A stretch of DNA of 64,000 nucleotides. Source: Corynebacterium faecale. Its GTDB lineage: Bacteria > Actinomycetota > Actinomycetes > Mycobacteriales > Mycobacteriaceae. The translations under genes and the position numbers were made by a program. Below the pieces are notes generated by a model. That model saw only the letters and a list, made by a program, of their open reading frames with translations, did no database searches and was not told the origin of the DNA. The stretch lies in contig NZ_CP047204.1 of assembly GCF_030408735.1 (NCBI RefSeq), positions 868,001-932,000 of the forward strand. The letters are read 5' to 3'. How positions within the stretch are numbered: the first letter of the stretch is position 1; every line of letters starts with the position of its first letter. This document shows, in pieces, positions 1 through 7,775 of the stretch.

Positions 1-248
1 CCGAGGAGGCCAAGGCGGATGAGAACTGTCTCTACTTCGAGTGGTTTCGCAGCACCGATTATCCGGGCGAATATGTCCTGATCGGTGTCTTCACTGATGA
101 TGGGGCGGTGAGTTTCAAGAGAAGCGAGAGCTATATCCGTGCTCAGGAAACTCTGCCGCCCCTGCTCCAGCAGACACCGCTCATTGTGGAAAGTGAGTTT
201 CCTAAAAAGAAGGGCTGGGAGCGGTTCCACGATTTCACGGTCTACTGA
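1..248 (+). CDS. Antibiotic biosynthesis monooxygenase (ABM) family protein, 3' end only
   Basis: The window opens inside this reading frame; complete codons begin at base 3 and the stop is TGA at 246-248. The visible 81 residues contain an acidic stretch, then CLYFEWFRS, then YVLIGVFTD, then an aromatic/charged helix. This resembles the ferredoxin-like ABM fold of YgiN-type quinol monooxygenases, in which small dimeric proteins oxidise quinols or similar compounds without cofactors. The family call comes from this pattern only, since the N-terminal half lies outside the window. It is followed by PPK2 on the same strand after a gap of about 100 bases. Confidence 0.6.
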   Translation, partial: EEAKADENCLYFEWFRSTDYPGEYVLIGVFTDDGAVSFKRSESYIRAQETLPPLLQQTPLIVESEFPKKKGWERFHDFTVY

Positions 249-354
249 AATCCATCAGCAATCCCAGTTTTTCTACCCCACCTATGGTTCCGTCATGGCC
301 AGAAGGTGGGGATTTATCAATTTTGCTGCCCCTTAACCCTTGTAGGATTGGTCT

Positions 355-1497
355 ATGGAGAAGAAGCGAACTGCCCCGATGCCCACCTTCAACAAGGATC
401 TTCCCAAGCTGAATCGGAAGGCCTATGAGAAAGAACTGAAAAGACTTCAGGCTGAACTGGTTGACATGCAGCAGTGGGTGGTGGAAACCGGCGCACGCGT
501 TGTCATCGTCATGGAAGGTCGGGACGCCGCCGGAAAAGGCTCCGCCATCAAGCGGATAACACAGTATCTCAATCCACGATCTGCGCGCATCGAGGCGCTC
601 CCCACGCCCAACTCACGCGAGAAAGGGCAGTGGTACTTTCAGCGCTATATTGAAAAGTTGCCCACCGCCGGTGAGATCGTAATCTTCGACAGATCCTGGT
701 ACAACCGTGCAGGCGTGGAACGCGTCATGGGATTCTGTACCTCACAGGAGTACCGCAGGTTCCTGCATCAGGCACCCATCTTTGAACGCCTCCTGGTCGA
801 GGATGGCATCCATCTGCGGAAGTATTGGTTCTCTGTTTCTGATGAAGAGCAGTTGGAACGTTTCCAGGATCGTCTCAGTGATCCGCTGCGCCGGTGGAAA
901 CTCTCTCCGATGGATCTGCAGTCCATCACCAAGTGGGAGGAGTATTCACGTGCGAAAGACGAGATGTTCATCCACACCGATATCCCCTCGGCGCCCTGGT
1001 ACACCGTGGAGTCGGAAGACAAGAAGCGCTCCCGGATCAATGTCATCTCGCATATCCTCAATACGATTCCCTACGAGAAGATCAACCGTCCGCTGCCGGA
1101 GATTCCAGAACGGCCGGAACGTCATGATGACTATGCCCGTCCGCCCCGTAATGAGTTCCGTTATGTTCCCGACCTGGCCGCATGCTTTGAAGAGGATCGT
1201 GTAGCAGCCGCCAAGGCGGAAAAGAAAGCGGAAAAGAAAGCGGCCCGCAGGGAAGCCGAGAAGAAGGCGGCGCAGGAAGCAGCCACTCTGAAGGCGGAGA
1301 AGAAGGCCGCCCGGAAGGAAGCTGAGCGGCAGGCTGCAGAGGAGGCTGCCGCAACGAAGGCGGAGAGGAAGAAAACCCGCAGAAAAGCTGAGCAGAAGGA
1401 TGCCAAGATGGCGGTGAAGGAGAAAAAGACCTCCAAAGCCACCAAAGCCACTAAAGCCACGAAGCGCTCTGGAGGCAAAGACTCCGCGAAGAAGTAG
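355..1497 (+). CDS. ppk2A: Polyphosphate kinase 2 (PPK2), long form with Lys/Ala-rich tail
   Basis: PPK2 enzymes transfer phosphate between polyphosphate and nucleoside di- or monophosphates. Residues 55-63 (GRDAAGKGS) form the Walker A loop, and residues 112-127 carry the Walker B/lid segment DRSWYNRAGVERVMGF, both diagnostic of single-domain PPK2. The catalytic domain ends near residue 285. A tail of about 95 residues follows, made of repeated AEKKA/AARKEAE-type units and a KATKATKATK run; it is highly basic and probably a charged helix or disordered. The ATG at 355 has AGGA seven bases upstream; an in-frame ATG at 379 is the alternative. C. glutamicum has two PPK2 paralogues, and I assign this one to the copy near cmt3 from gene order, which is inference. 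Confidence 0.85.
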   Translation: MEKKRTAPMPTFNKDLPKLNRKAYEKELKRLQAELVDMQQWVVETGARVVIVMEGRDAAGKGSAIKRITQYLNPRSARIEALPTPNSREKGQWYFQRYIEKLPTAGEIVIFDRSWYNRAGVERVMGFCTSQEYRRFLHQAPIFERLLVEDGIHLRKYWFSVSDEEQLERFQDRLSDPLRRWKLSPMDLQSITKWEEYSRAKDEMFIHTDIPSAPWYTVESEDKKRSRINVISHILNTIPYEKINRPLPEIPERPERHDDYARPPRNEFRYVPDLAACFEEDRVAAAKAEKKAEKKAARREAEKKAAQEAATLKAEKKAARKEAERQAAEEAAATKAERKKTRRKAEQKDAKMAVKEKKTSKATKATKATKRSGGKDSAKK

Positions 1498-1517
1498 CCG
1501 CCGGGGATTCAGTTCCT

Positions 1518-2315
1518 CTAATCCTCGTTGAGCATCTGGTCGAGCACCATCAGCACACCGTCCTCGGTGTTGCTCGGTGCTGAGCGGTCCGCGATGGCTG
1601 CGATGTCAGGATGTGCGTTGGCCATGGCATATGATGTGCCAGCGGCCTGCAGAAGTTCCATGTCATTGAGATAGTCACCGAAGGCCACGGATGCGGACAC
1701 GGGGATGCCCATTGCGTCGCATAGTGTTGTCAGGGCGCGGCCCTTGTCTGCGGACTGATCCATGATGTCCACCCAGTGTTTGCCGGATACCACCACCTTG
1801 TCCTCCGGGGCTGCCTGACGCAGCAGGGGTGCGGCAACCGTCTCGGCGTCCTCGAAGGTGAAAACGGCCACCTTGATCACCTCATCGTTGACCTCGGCGT
1901 ACAGATCGTCCACCTCGGTGAGGGAGAAGTAGTACTTGGAGGCCTCAGCGCGGAAGGCTTCATCGTTGCGCTCCACAAAGGCGCGTTCAGGTCGGCACAC
2001 CACCACACCCATGTCCACATCCGCGGCGCGGGCTGCGTCGATGATGGCGTGGACGGCGTCGGGGGAGAGGGGGGTCAGGGAGATGACGTCACCTGCATGG
2101 ACTACCACGGTGCCGTTCTCTGCGATATAGGACATCGGTTCGCCGGCGCGGCCAAACTGGCTCTGCAGGGTGGCGAGCTGGCGGCCACTGGCAGGGGCGA
2201 AGGCGACGTCATTGTCACGGAGTCTATCCAGCAGTGGCCAAAACGCCTCGGGGATGTTCCCTTCTGAGTTCAGTAGCGTGCCATCCATGTCCGTTACCAC
2301 AAGACGAAAGTCCAT
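1518..2315 (-). CDS. HAD-superfamily (Cof-type) phosphatase
   Basis: A 265-residue cytosolic phosphatase of the HAD superfamily, Cof/YbiV-like group. Motif I is DMDGTLL at residues 9-15, with the first Asp as nucleophile. Motif II is the Ser in FAPASGR near residue 43. Motif IV is FGDYLNDMELL near residues 215-225, after a DKGRAL segment typical of Cof proteins. The long cap domain between motifs II and III places it in the IIB group, acting on sugar phosphates or flavin/pyridoxal phosphates; the substrate cannot be read from sequence. The start has GAAGGGAA about ten bases upstream. It converges with ppk2, leaving only about 20 bases between stops. Confidence 0.85.
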   Translation of the reverse strand: MDFRLVVTDMDGTLLNSEGNIPEAFWPLLDRLRDNDVAFAPASGRQLATLQSQFGRAGEPMSYIAENGTVVVHAGDVISLTPLSPDAVHAIIDAARAADVDMGVVVCRPERAFVERNDEAFRAEASKYYFSLTEVDDLYAEVNDEVIKVAVFTFEDAETVAAPLLRQAAPEDKVVVSGKHWVDIMDQSADKGRALTTLCDAMGIPVSASVAFGDYLNDMELLQAAGTSYAMANAHPDIAAIADRSAPSNTEDGVLMVLDQMLNED

Positions 2316-2450
2316 TTACGTGGGTTCCCTTCTGATTGTGTGTTATTTCCCATTCTTCCACAGCTCTCCCCGCCGGGCCATCCCCCGGATTTCCCCACAT
2401 GAACCGCCAACTCCCATCACGAAATCTTGTGATGTGCCACACTTGTTTTC

Positions 2451-3515
2451 ATGAATGACAACCTGAACCACTCAGATTCCGCCCTCGCACCCCGGACCGA
2501 CAACAGGTCAATCAACTATTTCGCCCGGAACTCCACCGGTGTGATCGAACTCAATCGCCCCAAAGCCCTGAACTCCCTCAACCAGGAGATGGTTGACCTG
2601 ATTCAGGAAGCGCTGGATAAGTGGATTGATGATGACGCCGTGCACCGGGTGATGATCTACTCCACCACGGACAGGGCGTTCTGTGCGGGCGGGGATGTCC
2701 GTGCGGTGCGGGAGGCGGTACTGGCCGCTAATGCAGAGGCCGGTGAGCGTTATTTTGTCGAGGAATTTGTGATGAATGATGAGCTGGGCACCTTCCCCAA
2801 GCCGATCGTGTCCGTCATTGACGGTGTGGTCATGGGAGGCGGGCTGGGCGTGTCCGTGCACGGCTCCCATCGTGTGATCACCGAGAAATCCTTCGCCGCC
2901 ATGCCGGAGATGGCCATCGGTTACACCCCGGATGTCGGTTTCACGCACTTCATCCAGCGGGTCACCACACCGGCGATCGGAAAGTTCCTGGCAGTAACCG
3001 GGTGGAGGATGAGCCCGGCGGATATGTTGTGGGCGGGCGTAGCCACTGATTTCATCGAATCCAAGGACGTCGAGGCCTTCAAGCAGACCGTCATTGAGCG
3101 ATCCCTTGAGGAGGCGCTCGATGAGTTCCGCTCCCAACCGGAGGAGGAAAGCGGGCTGGCGCGCGTGGCGCCCCAGATCGAGGCGACGTTTGCCTTCCCC
3201 AGTTGGTCGCTTATCGACGAAGCCCTCAACACCCACACCGACCGTGATTTTGTTGACCGGATCCGCGACCTCATGGGCGGTGCATCCCCGTCAGCAGTGG
3301 TGGCGGCGATTATCCTGATGGAGGCGAATCGGACTACCGACACGCTGAGGGAGAGCCTGGATAATGAGCTCGCCGTCAGCCTCCACATGATTCTTCAGCC
3401 CGATTTCGCCGAGGGGGTGCGTGCGGTGCTGGTGGATAAGGACCGCAACGCAGCCTTCACCCCGGCGGACTATTCAGAGGTGGATGAATCGCTCTACCGC
3501 GGTTTGTTGTCGTGA
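2451..3515 (+). CDS. Enoyl-CoA hydratase/isomerase family, 3-hydroxyisobutyryl-CoA hydrolase-like
   Basis: A 354-residue crotonase-fold protein. The first oxyanion-hole segment is FCAGGDVRAV near residues 77-86 and the second is GVVMGGGLG near 125-133, followed by FAAMPEMAIGYTPDVG, the pattern typical of 3-hydroxyisobutyryl-CoA hydrolases (HIBCH), which are longer than simple hydratases. A role in valine breakdown (hydrolysis of 3-hydroxyisobutyryl-CoA) is plausible, but the family includes hydratases of unknown substrate. No Shine-Dalgarno precedes the ATG, so either a leaderless transcript or a start further in is possible. It is transcribed divergently from the HAD phosphatase and no other valine-catabolic genes lie beside it. 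Confidence 0.8.
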   Translation: MNDNLNHSDSALAPRTDNRSINYFARNSTGVIELNRPKALNSLNQEMVDLIQEALDKWIDDDAVHRVMIYSTTDRAFCAGGDVRAVREAVLAANAEAGERYFVEEFVMNDELGTFPKPIVSVIDGVVMGGGLGVSVHGSHRVITEKSFAAMPEMAIGYTPDVGFTHFIQRVTTPAIGKFLAVTGWRMSPADMLWAGVATDFIESKDVEAFKQTVIERSLEEALDEFRSQPEEESGLARVAPQIEATFAFPSWSLIDEALNTHTDRDFVDRIRDLMGGASPSAVVAAIILMEANRTTDTLRESLDNELAVSLHMILQPDFAEGVRAVLVDKDRNAAFTPADYSEVDESLYRGLLS

Positions 3516-3598
3516 GTGCGGGGTTTTTCCACACCTTTTGATACCTTGAGTGTGGCCCATTTGATTGATGGGCCATGATTCCTGAAGGAAGGTGTGGA

Positions 3599-4321
3599 GT
3601 GAGGCCGCTGGCAAAGATCCCCGTGCCTTGGGGTTGGTACCTCGGTATCGTCGGATTGATCGTGGTGAGCGTGGGGGTATCGGCGACGATGCTCAACCTG
3701 GTTCCGCAACAGATGCCGGCCCGGGTGAACAACGGGCTGGTCGCACTCGGAGGGGCTTACTCCCCACCGATGGGGATGGGATCGCTCATCGCCCGCGTCA
3801 TCGCGGGCCCTGTTCTGACATTGGTCATCGCCCTTGGGATATCACTGTTGATCGCATCCCAGTCCGACCGTCTCCACCAGAGTCATCCGGAGGCATCACC
3901 GGCAACGCTGGGGCGCAGGTGGGCGTTCCTCAACAATGTCCAGGCATGCCTGGGGTGGTTCAGTTTCTTCTTCGCCGCCATCCTCGCGGTGTCCGCGATC
4001 CGTCTCAACAGCCCGGGGTTTGTCACCGCGTTCGAGATGGGTACCTATGTTGTGCTGATCGCGGTCCTGGCGTGGACACTGTTGGTTTCCTTGCGGAGGG
4101 GCCAGGTGTCCATCGACCGTGTGCTGCCTGTTCAGGAGGATGAGGCGGATCTGAAATGGGGGCTGGTCTATCACAATCCCGCTGATACGCGGGTGTTCGT
4201 GGAGATGGATGATGGACACACCACTGTGGTGAACATGGCCCATCCGGCATCGTGGGGGCTCATCGCGGTGATCATCATCCCGGCGATATTTATCGTCGGG
4301 TTGGTCATCGCGGTCAGCTGA
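3599..4321 (+). CDS. Integral membrane protein with a DUF5808-like C-terminal segment
   Basis: About 240 residues with roughly four hydrophobic segments: one near the N-terminus, one or two around residues 60-85 and 120-150, and a final one at the C-terminus. Between the last two lies a soluble stretch with WGLVYHNPADTRVFVEMDDG, resembling the DUF5808 pattern (glycine/aromatic, then NPxDxRVFV). I chose the GTG at 3599 because a strong GAAGGAAGG lies six bases upstream; an in-frame ATG at 3575 lies upstream of that ribosome site and is less likely. Function unknown. Its last eight bases overlap the converging gene at 4314-5510. Confidence 0.65.
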   Translation: MRPLAKIPVPWGWYLGIVGLIVVSVGVSATMLNLVPQQMPARVNNGLVALGGAYSPPMGMGSLIARVIAGPVLTLVIALGISLLIASQSDRLHQSHPEASPATLGRRWAFLNNVQACLGWFSFFFAAILAVSAIRLNSPGFVTAFEMGTYVVLIAVLAWTLLVSLRRGQVSIDRVLPVQEDEADLKWGLVYHNPADTRVFVEMDDGHTTVVNMAHPASWGLIAVIIIPAIFIVGLVIAVS

Positions 4322-5510
4322 TCGAGTGGAGCTGGTTTCCGCTGAAGTCCACCGTGACCTGTTGATTATCCACGGTGAGAACGGAACCGTCGAAAGGCAC
4401 CTGGCGCTGTGACGCATAGGCCGCAACCGCACGGCGTGCATCTAAGTCGGGGGCCAGCCCGGTGTAGAGCGTCGCCTCGATCGCCGCGTGGGACGCCGGC
4501 GGCAGGTGGAGGCGGGCATGGTCGAGCACGAGCACGATGCGGAAACCCGCTCCGCTGTCCACGGTGGCATGTGTCCACCGCTGCAGGACGGGTTTGGCCA
4601 CGCTGATCAGATCAAGTGACCGCGCCTCCTCTAGGGGGAGGGCGGGAGTAACCATTGGCAGTAGACCGTTGTCCAGGCCAAAGCGACGCAGACCTGCGGT
4701 AGCCTGACCCGGGACCCGGGTATCCGACCAGGCCCATCGCCAGGTGTTGTCCTCGATGGTGGCCAGGGGGAGCGCCGCAACCTCGAGCTGGCCGTCGATG
4801 AGGGCGGTGCCCGCCTGGGGGTTGTACGATACCTGGCCGTCGGGGGACAGGGCGTCGAAAAGCAATTGGTGCTCAGCCGAGGAGAAAGCCGAGTCGGCGC
4901 GGACATCGCGCAGGGATAACCCGCCGGAGATCTCGAAGGGGCGTCCGTTCCGGAAGGATACGGTGGTGCCGTCGCTGAAGGCGAGGTAACTGGGGCCCTG
5001 CCGGAGTCCCAGGTCGCGGAATGCCGCATACGCGGTGAGCGCGCGGGATGCGTCGATGCCGTCGGGCAGGGTGGACAGGCCGTCGATGAGGTCGGAGCGG
5101 GCGTCGCGCAGAGCTGGTTCGGCATGGATGATCACCAGCGCCCGGCCTCGGTCACGGAAGTCGGCGATGAATGCCGGAGCGTTGCGGTGGAGTGTCCGTG
5201 CAGCATGGATGAGCCCATCGGATACCGGGTGGGTGCCGTGGAGCTCGGGAATGTCGAATTCGGCGCCGAGCTCGCTCACCCAGGTGAACTCATCCCCCTT
5301 GATCCACGCCACCACGGTGCCGGTGGTGTCCACGGCGCCTCCCTCGGCGCGGTTGATCCGGACCTGGGCGGTCAGTTGGTCCTGATCAAGGTTGAATTCC
5401 ACCCCCTGGACCCTGCCGAGTTCCCCGGCGAACGCACGGTCGACGCTGGACTGGGCGAGAAGGCCGTCGGTGATGACATCGGAAAGGGACGCGGGGTGTG
5501 GGAGGTGCAT
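4314..5510 (-). CDS. Hypothetical protein built of two tandem homologous halves
   Basis: A 398-residue soluble protein with no signal peptide or membrane segment. The two halves repeat the same order of motifs: SLSDV versus SLRDV at the beginnings, DEFTWVSEL versus NTWRWAWSD in the middle, RALVIIHAEPAL versus FRIVLVLDHARL, and a closing DASRALTAYAAF versus DARRAVAAYASQ followed by a FSDGTTVSF/VDNQQVTVDF strand. An ancient internal duplication is therefore clear. The Trp-containing core recalls DUF6882-type proteins, but that link is tentative. No catalytic motif is visible and function is unknown. It is divergent from cmt3, with a shared intergenic region of about 160 bases. Confidence 0.7.
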   Translation of the reverse strand: MHLPHPASLSDVITDGLLAQSSVDRAFAGELGRVQGVEFNLDQDQLTAQVRINRAEGGAVDTTGTVVAWIKGDEFTWVSELGAEFDIPELHGTHPVSDGLIHAARTLHRNAPAFIADFRDRGRALVIIHAEPALRDARSDLIDGLSTLPDGIDASRALTAYAAFRDLGLRQGPSYLAFSDGTTVSFRNGRPFEISGGLSLRDVRADSAFSSAEHQLLFDALSPDGQVSYNPQAGTALIDGQLEVAALPLATIEDNTWRWAWSDTRVPGQATAGLRRFGLDNGLLPMVTPALPLEEARSLDLISVAKPVLQRWTHATVDSGAGFRIVLVLDHARLHLPPASHAAIEATLYTGLAPDLDARRAVAAYASQRQVPFDGSVLTVDNQQVTVDFSGNQLHSIS

Positions 5511-5671
5511 TCCTCAAGGATATTCAATGTTTTCCCCGATGCCACTGTCGGGTGCCCCACCGGCGTGGTGCCTGATCCAGCTTGTTCCCGAGGGGGGTGT
5601 TCTGTGAAGATGGATTAGATCGACCTTAAAATTTCATAAATTCTCGTTTGACGTGACAGGAAGAGTAATCC

Positions 5672-7126
5672 GTGAGAACAGTTTCATCCAGGATCATCAC
5701 TGCCGCGGTCGCCACCACCGTGGCCCTGGGTACCCTCGCCGCAGGGACCCCCGTGTCCTGGGCATATGACTACGGCATGGATCCAAGCATCCGTTATAAC
5801 CCCATCGATGACATCAAGGACCGCCCTGAAGGGCTGTCAGATATTCCCCTGGTGGGAAGGCAGCTGACCGGCTGGGGTTCCTCAGATGCCTCAGCTTCAT
5901 CGGGCATCGTGACCTCCACCCGGACCCAGGACTTCGATCCGCGCTACCCGAACGGCAAGGCACACCTGCCGAAAGCCGAGATCGACATGGACCCCGAGGT
6001 GCTGGCACGTCTGGCCCGTTTCGCCAACGTTGACGGTGACCGGATCCGACAGATCAACGCCTACTCGCCCTCCATGGAGCGGTGGATCCCGCTGGTCTGG
6101 ATCGTGCCTGAGGATAACTCTGTTCCACGCCCCACCCTCTACGCACTCGGCGGTGGTGATGGTGGGCAGGGTAGCGCCAACTGGATCACCAAGACCGACA
6201 TGCAGGAGTTGATGAGCCAGAACAACGTCAACGTAATCATGCCCATGCTGGGTTCCTTCAGCTTCTACGCCGACTGGGTGGAGGAGAATGAATCCCTCGG
6301 GGGCAAACAGCAGTGGGAAACCTTCCTCACCCACGAACTGCCTGAGCCACTCGAATCGGCGATCGGTGCCGATGGTCAGCGCAGCCTCATCGGCATGTCC
6401 ATGTCCGGTGGATCGGTGCTGAATATCGCATCCCATATGCCAAATTACTACTCATCCGTGGGGTCCCTGTCCGGTTGCGCGGAAACCAATTCCTGGATGG
6501 GACGCCGTGGCATGGCCGCCACCATCTACAGCGGTAACGCCACACCGACTCAGATCTTCGGCGCGGTGGACAGTGACTACTCCCGCTACAACGATCCAGT
6601 GATCAACGCCCACAAGCTGGGCGAACAGGACAACCTCTATGTCTTCGCCGCCTCCGGTGTGTGGTCCGATGTGGATGTGGAGGGCGACAACGCCCCTGAG
6701 GATGAGGACGGCCTGAAGAACCGCATCACGGTGGGTTTCCGCATCGAGGCGCTGTCCAACTCCTGTACCCATAACCTCAAAGCCGCCACGGACTTCCAGG
6801 GCATCGACACCATTAACTATGATTTCCGCCCCACCGGCACCCACGCCTGGGACTACTGGAACGAAGCACTCCACCGCTTCTTCCCCCTGATGATGCAGGG
6901 CTTTGGACTTGATGGCGGGCCGATCCCCGAGTACAACCCGAATGGCCTGAATCCCAATGGATTGTCCTCCGCATTGTCCTCCGGCAGCAGCACCGGCGAG
7001 GTGCTCGGCGCGGTGGGCGGCAGCTCCGAGAGCTCCGACAACACCAGCTCCGCGCGTGACTTCGTGGCCGGGAGTTCAGCGCTGAACTCCCTGTCCAGCG
7101 CCACCGGCAGCGTCTACAACAACTAG
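5672..7126 (+). CDS. cmt3: Secreted corynomycolyltransferase (antigen 85 family)
   Basis: Transfers corynomycolic acids from trehalose monocorynomycolate onto trehalose or arabinogalactan in the outer envelope. The 484-residue precursor starts with GTG (AGGAAGAG about ten bases upstream) and an N-terminal signal peptide with cleavage near SWA (residues 29-31). The alpha/beta-hydrolase core shows LYALGGGDGG (oxyanion region), the nucleophile motif GMSMSGGS with Ser near residue 243, and the closing His in GTHAWDYW. The last ~60 residues are Ser/Gly/Asn-rich and look disordered. Gene order (near ppk2 and a TetR/MmpL pair) supports Cmt3; the family itself is certain. A shared bidirectional terminator separates it from the TetR gene. 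Confidence 0.85.
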   Translation: MRTVSSRIITAAVATTVALGTLAAGTPVSWAYDYGMDPSIRYNPIDDIKDRPEGLSDIPLVGRQLTGWGSSDASASSGIVTSTRTQDFDPRYPNGKAHLPKAEIDMDPEVLARLARFANVDGDRIRQINAYSPSMERWIPLVWIVPEDNSVPRPTLYALGGGDGGQGSANWITKTDMQELMSQNNVNVIMPMLGSFSFYADWVEENESLGGKQQWETFLTHELPEPLESAIGADGQRSLIGMSMSGGSVLNIASHMPNYYSSVGSLSGCAETNSWMGRRGMAATIYSGNATPTQIFGAVDSDYSRYNDPVINAHKLGEQDNLYVFAASGVWSDVDVEGDNAPEDEDGLKNRITVGFRIEALSNSCTHNLKAATDFQGIDTINYDFRPTGTHAWDYWNEALHRFFPLMMQGFGLDGGPIPEYNPNGLNPNGLSSALSSGSSTGEVLGAVGGSSESSDNTSSARDFVAGSSALNSLSSATGSVYNN

Positions 7127-7133
7127 CGCAACA

Positions 7134-7186
7134 CCAAAAAGAGCTTGTCGACGCCCCACCTGTGGGCGTCGACAAGCTCTTTTTGG
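7134..7186. terminator. Bidirectional terminator between cmt3 and the TetR gene
   Basis: Perfect 23-base inverted repeat (arms 7134-7156 and 7164-7186) around a 7-base loop, with an A5 run at the left edge and a T5 run at the right edge, so it can stop transcription from both converging genes. Confidence 0.9.
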
Positions 7187-7190
7187 GGTC

Positions 7191-7775
7191 TTAAGGTTCC
7201 AGATTGATCAGGCGGAGTGACCGGCGAACCAGCCCGACACCGACCTCGATATCGCGGGGTTCGGGCAGGCGGTAAAACCGCTCGAGTGCCACCCGCATGG
7301 CGGAGAAAATGAGGTGGATGGACACCGAGGCCTCGAAATCATCCAGGCCGGGGGAGCGGGGGAGCATCGCCGGAAGCAGCGGGACCACCACTATGTTGGT
7401 CTCCGGGTGTTCCGGGGTGGGGGTGATGCCTTCGAGGATCTCAGAGATGCGGAACAGCGCCCTGAAGGAATCCAGTTCCGATTCACCCCTGCGCAGGTGC
7501 TCCACCACCAGGTGTTCCACCGCCTCCAGCAGACCGAGGTCCTCCGGAACATCGTCGAATTGGCTGACCAGATCCCGGACCCGTTCAGAGATGAACTCCA
7601 GCAGTGCTTCCTCACGCGAGGTGAAGTAGTTGTGGAATGTCCTGGTGGATACCCCTGCCCGCGCCGCGATGGCGGCGACGGTCAGATCCTCCGGACCCTC
7701 ATCAAGAGCGATCTCCGCGGCAGCCCGTGACAGTGCGGTGCGGGTTGCGGCCTTCTTGGTCTCACGAAGCCCCGA
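7191..7775 (-). CDS. TetR-family transcriptional regulator of the MmpL exporter
   Basis: A 194-residue one-domain repressor. The HTH is at the N-terminus: LTVAAIAARAGVSTRTFHNYFTSREEALLEFI matches the TetR recognition helix and the following helix. I chose the GTG at 7775 because AGAAGGAA lies just upstream; the frame stays open further up, to 7826. This start lies 14 bases inside the 3' end of the MmpL gene, so the two are one operon and probably translationally coupled. It most likely represses the mmpL-tetR operon through the palindrome at 10255-10279; the ligand is unknown. Confidence 0.85.
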   Translation of the reverse strand, partial: SGLRETKKAATRTALSRAAAEIALDEGPEDLTVAAIAARAGVSTRTFHNYFTSREEALLEFISERVRDLVSQFDDVPEDLGLLEAVEHLVVEHLRRGESELDSFRALFRISEILEGITPTPEHPETNIVVVPLLPAMLPRSPGLDDFEASVSIHLIFSAMRVALERFYRLPEPRDIEVGVGLVRRSLRLINLEP

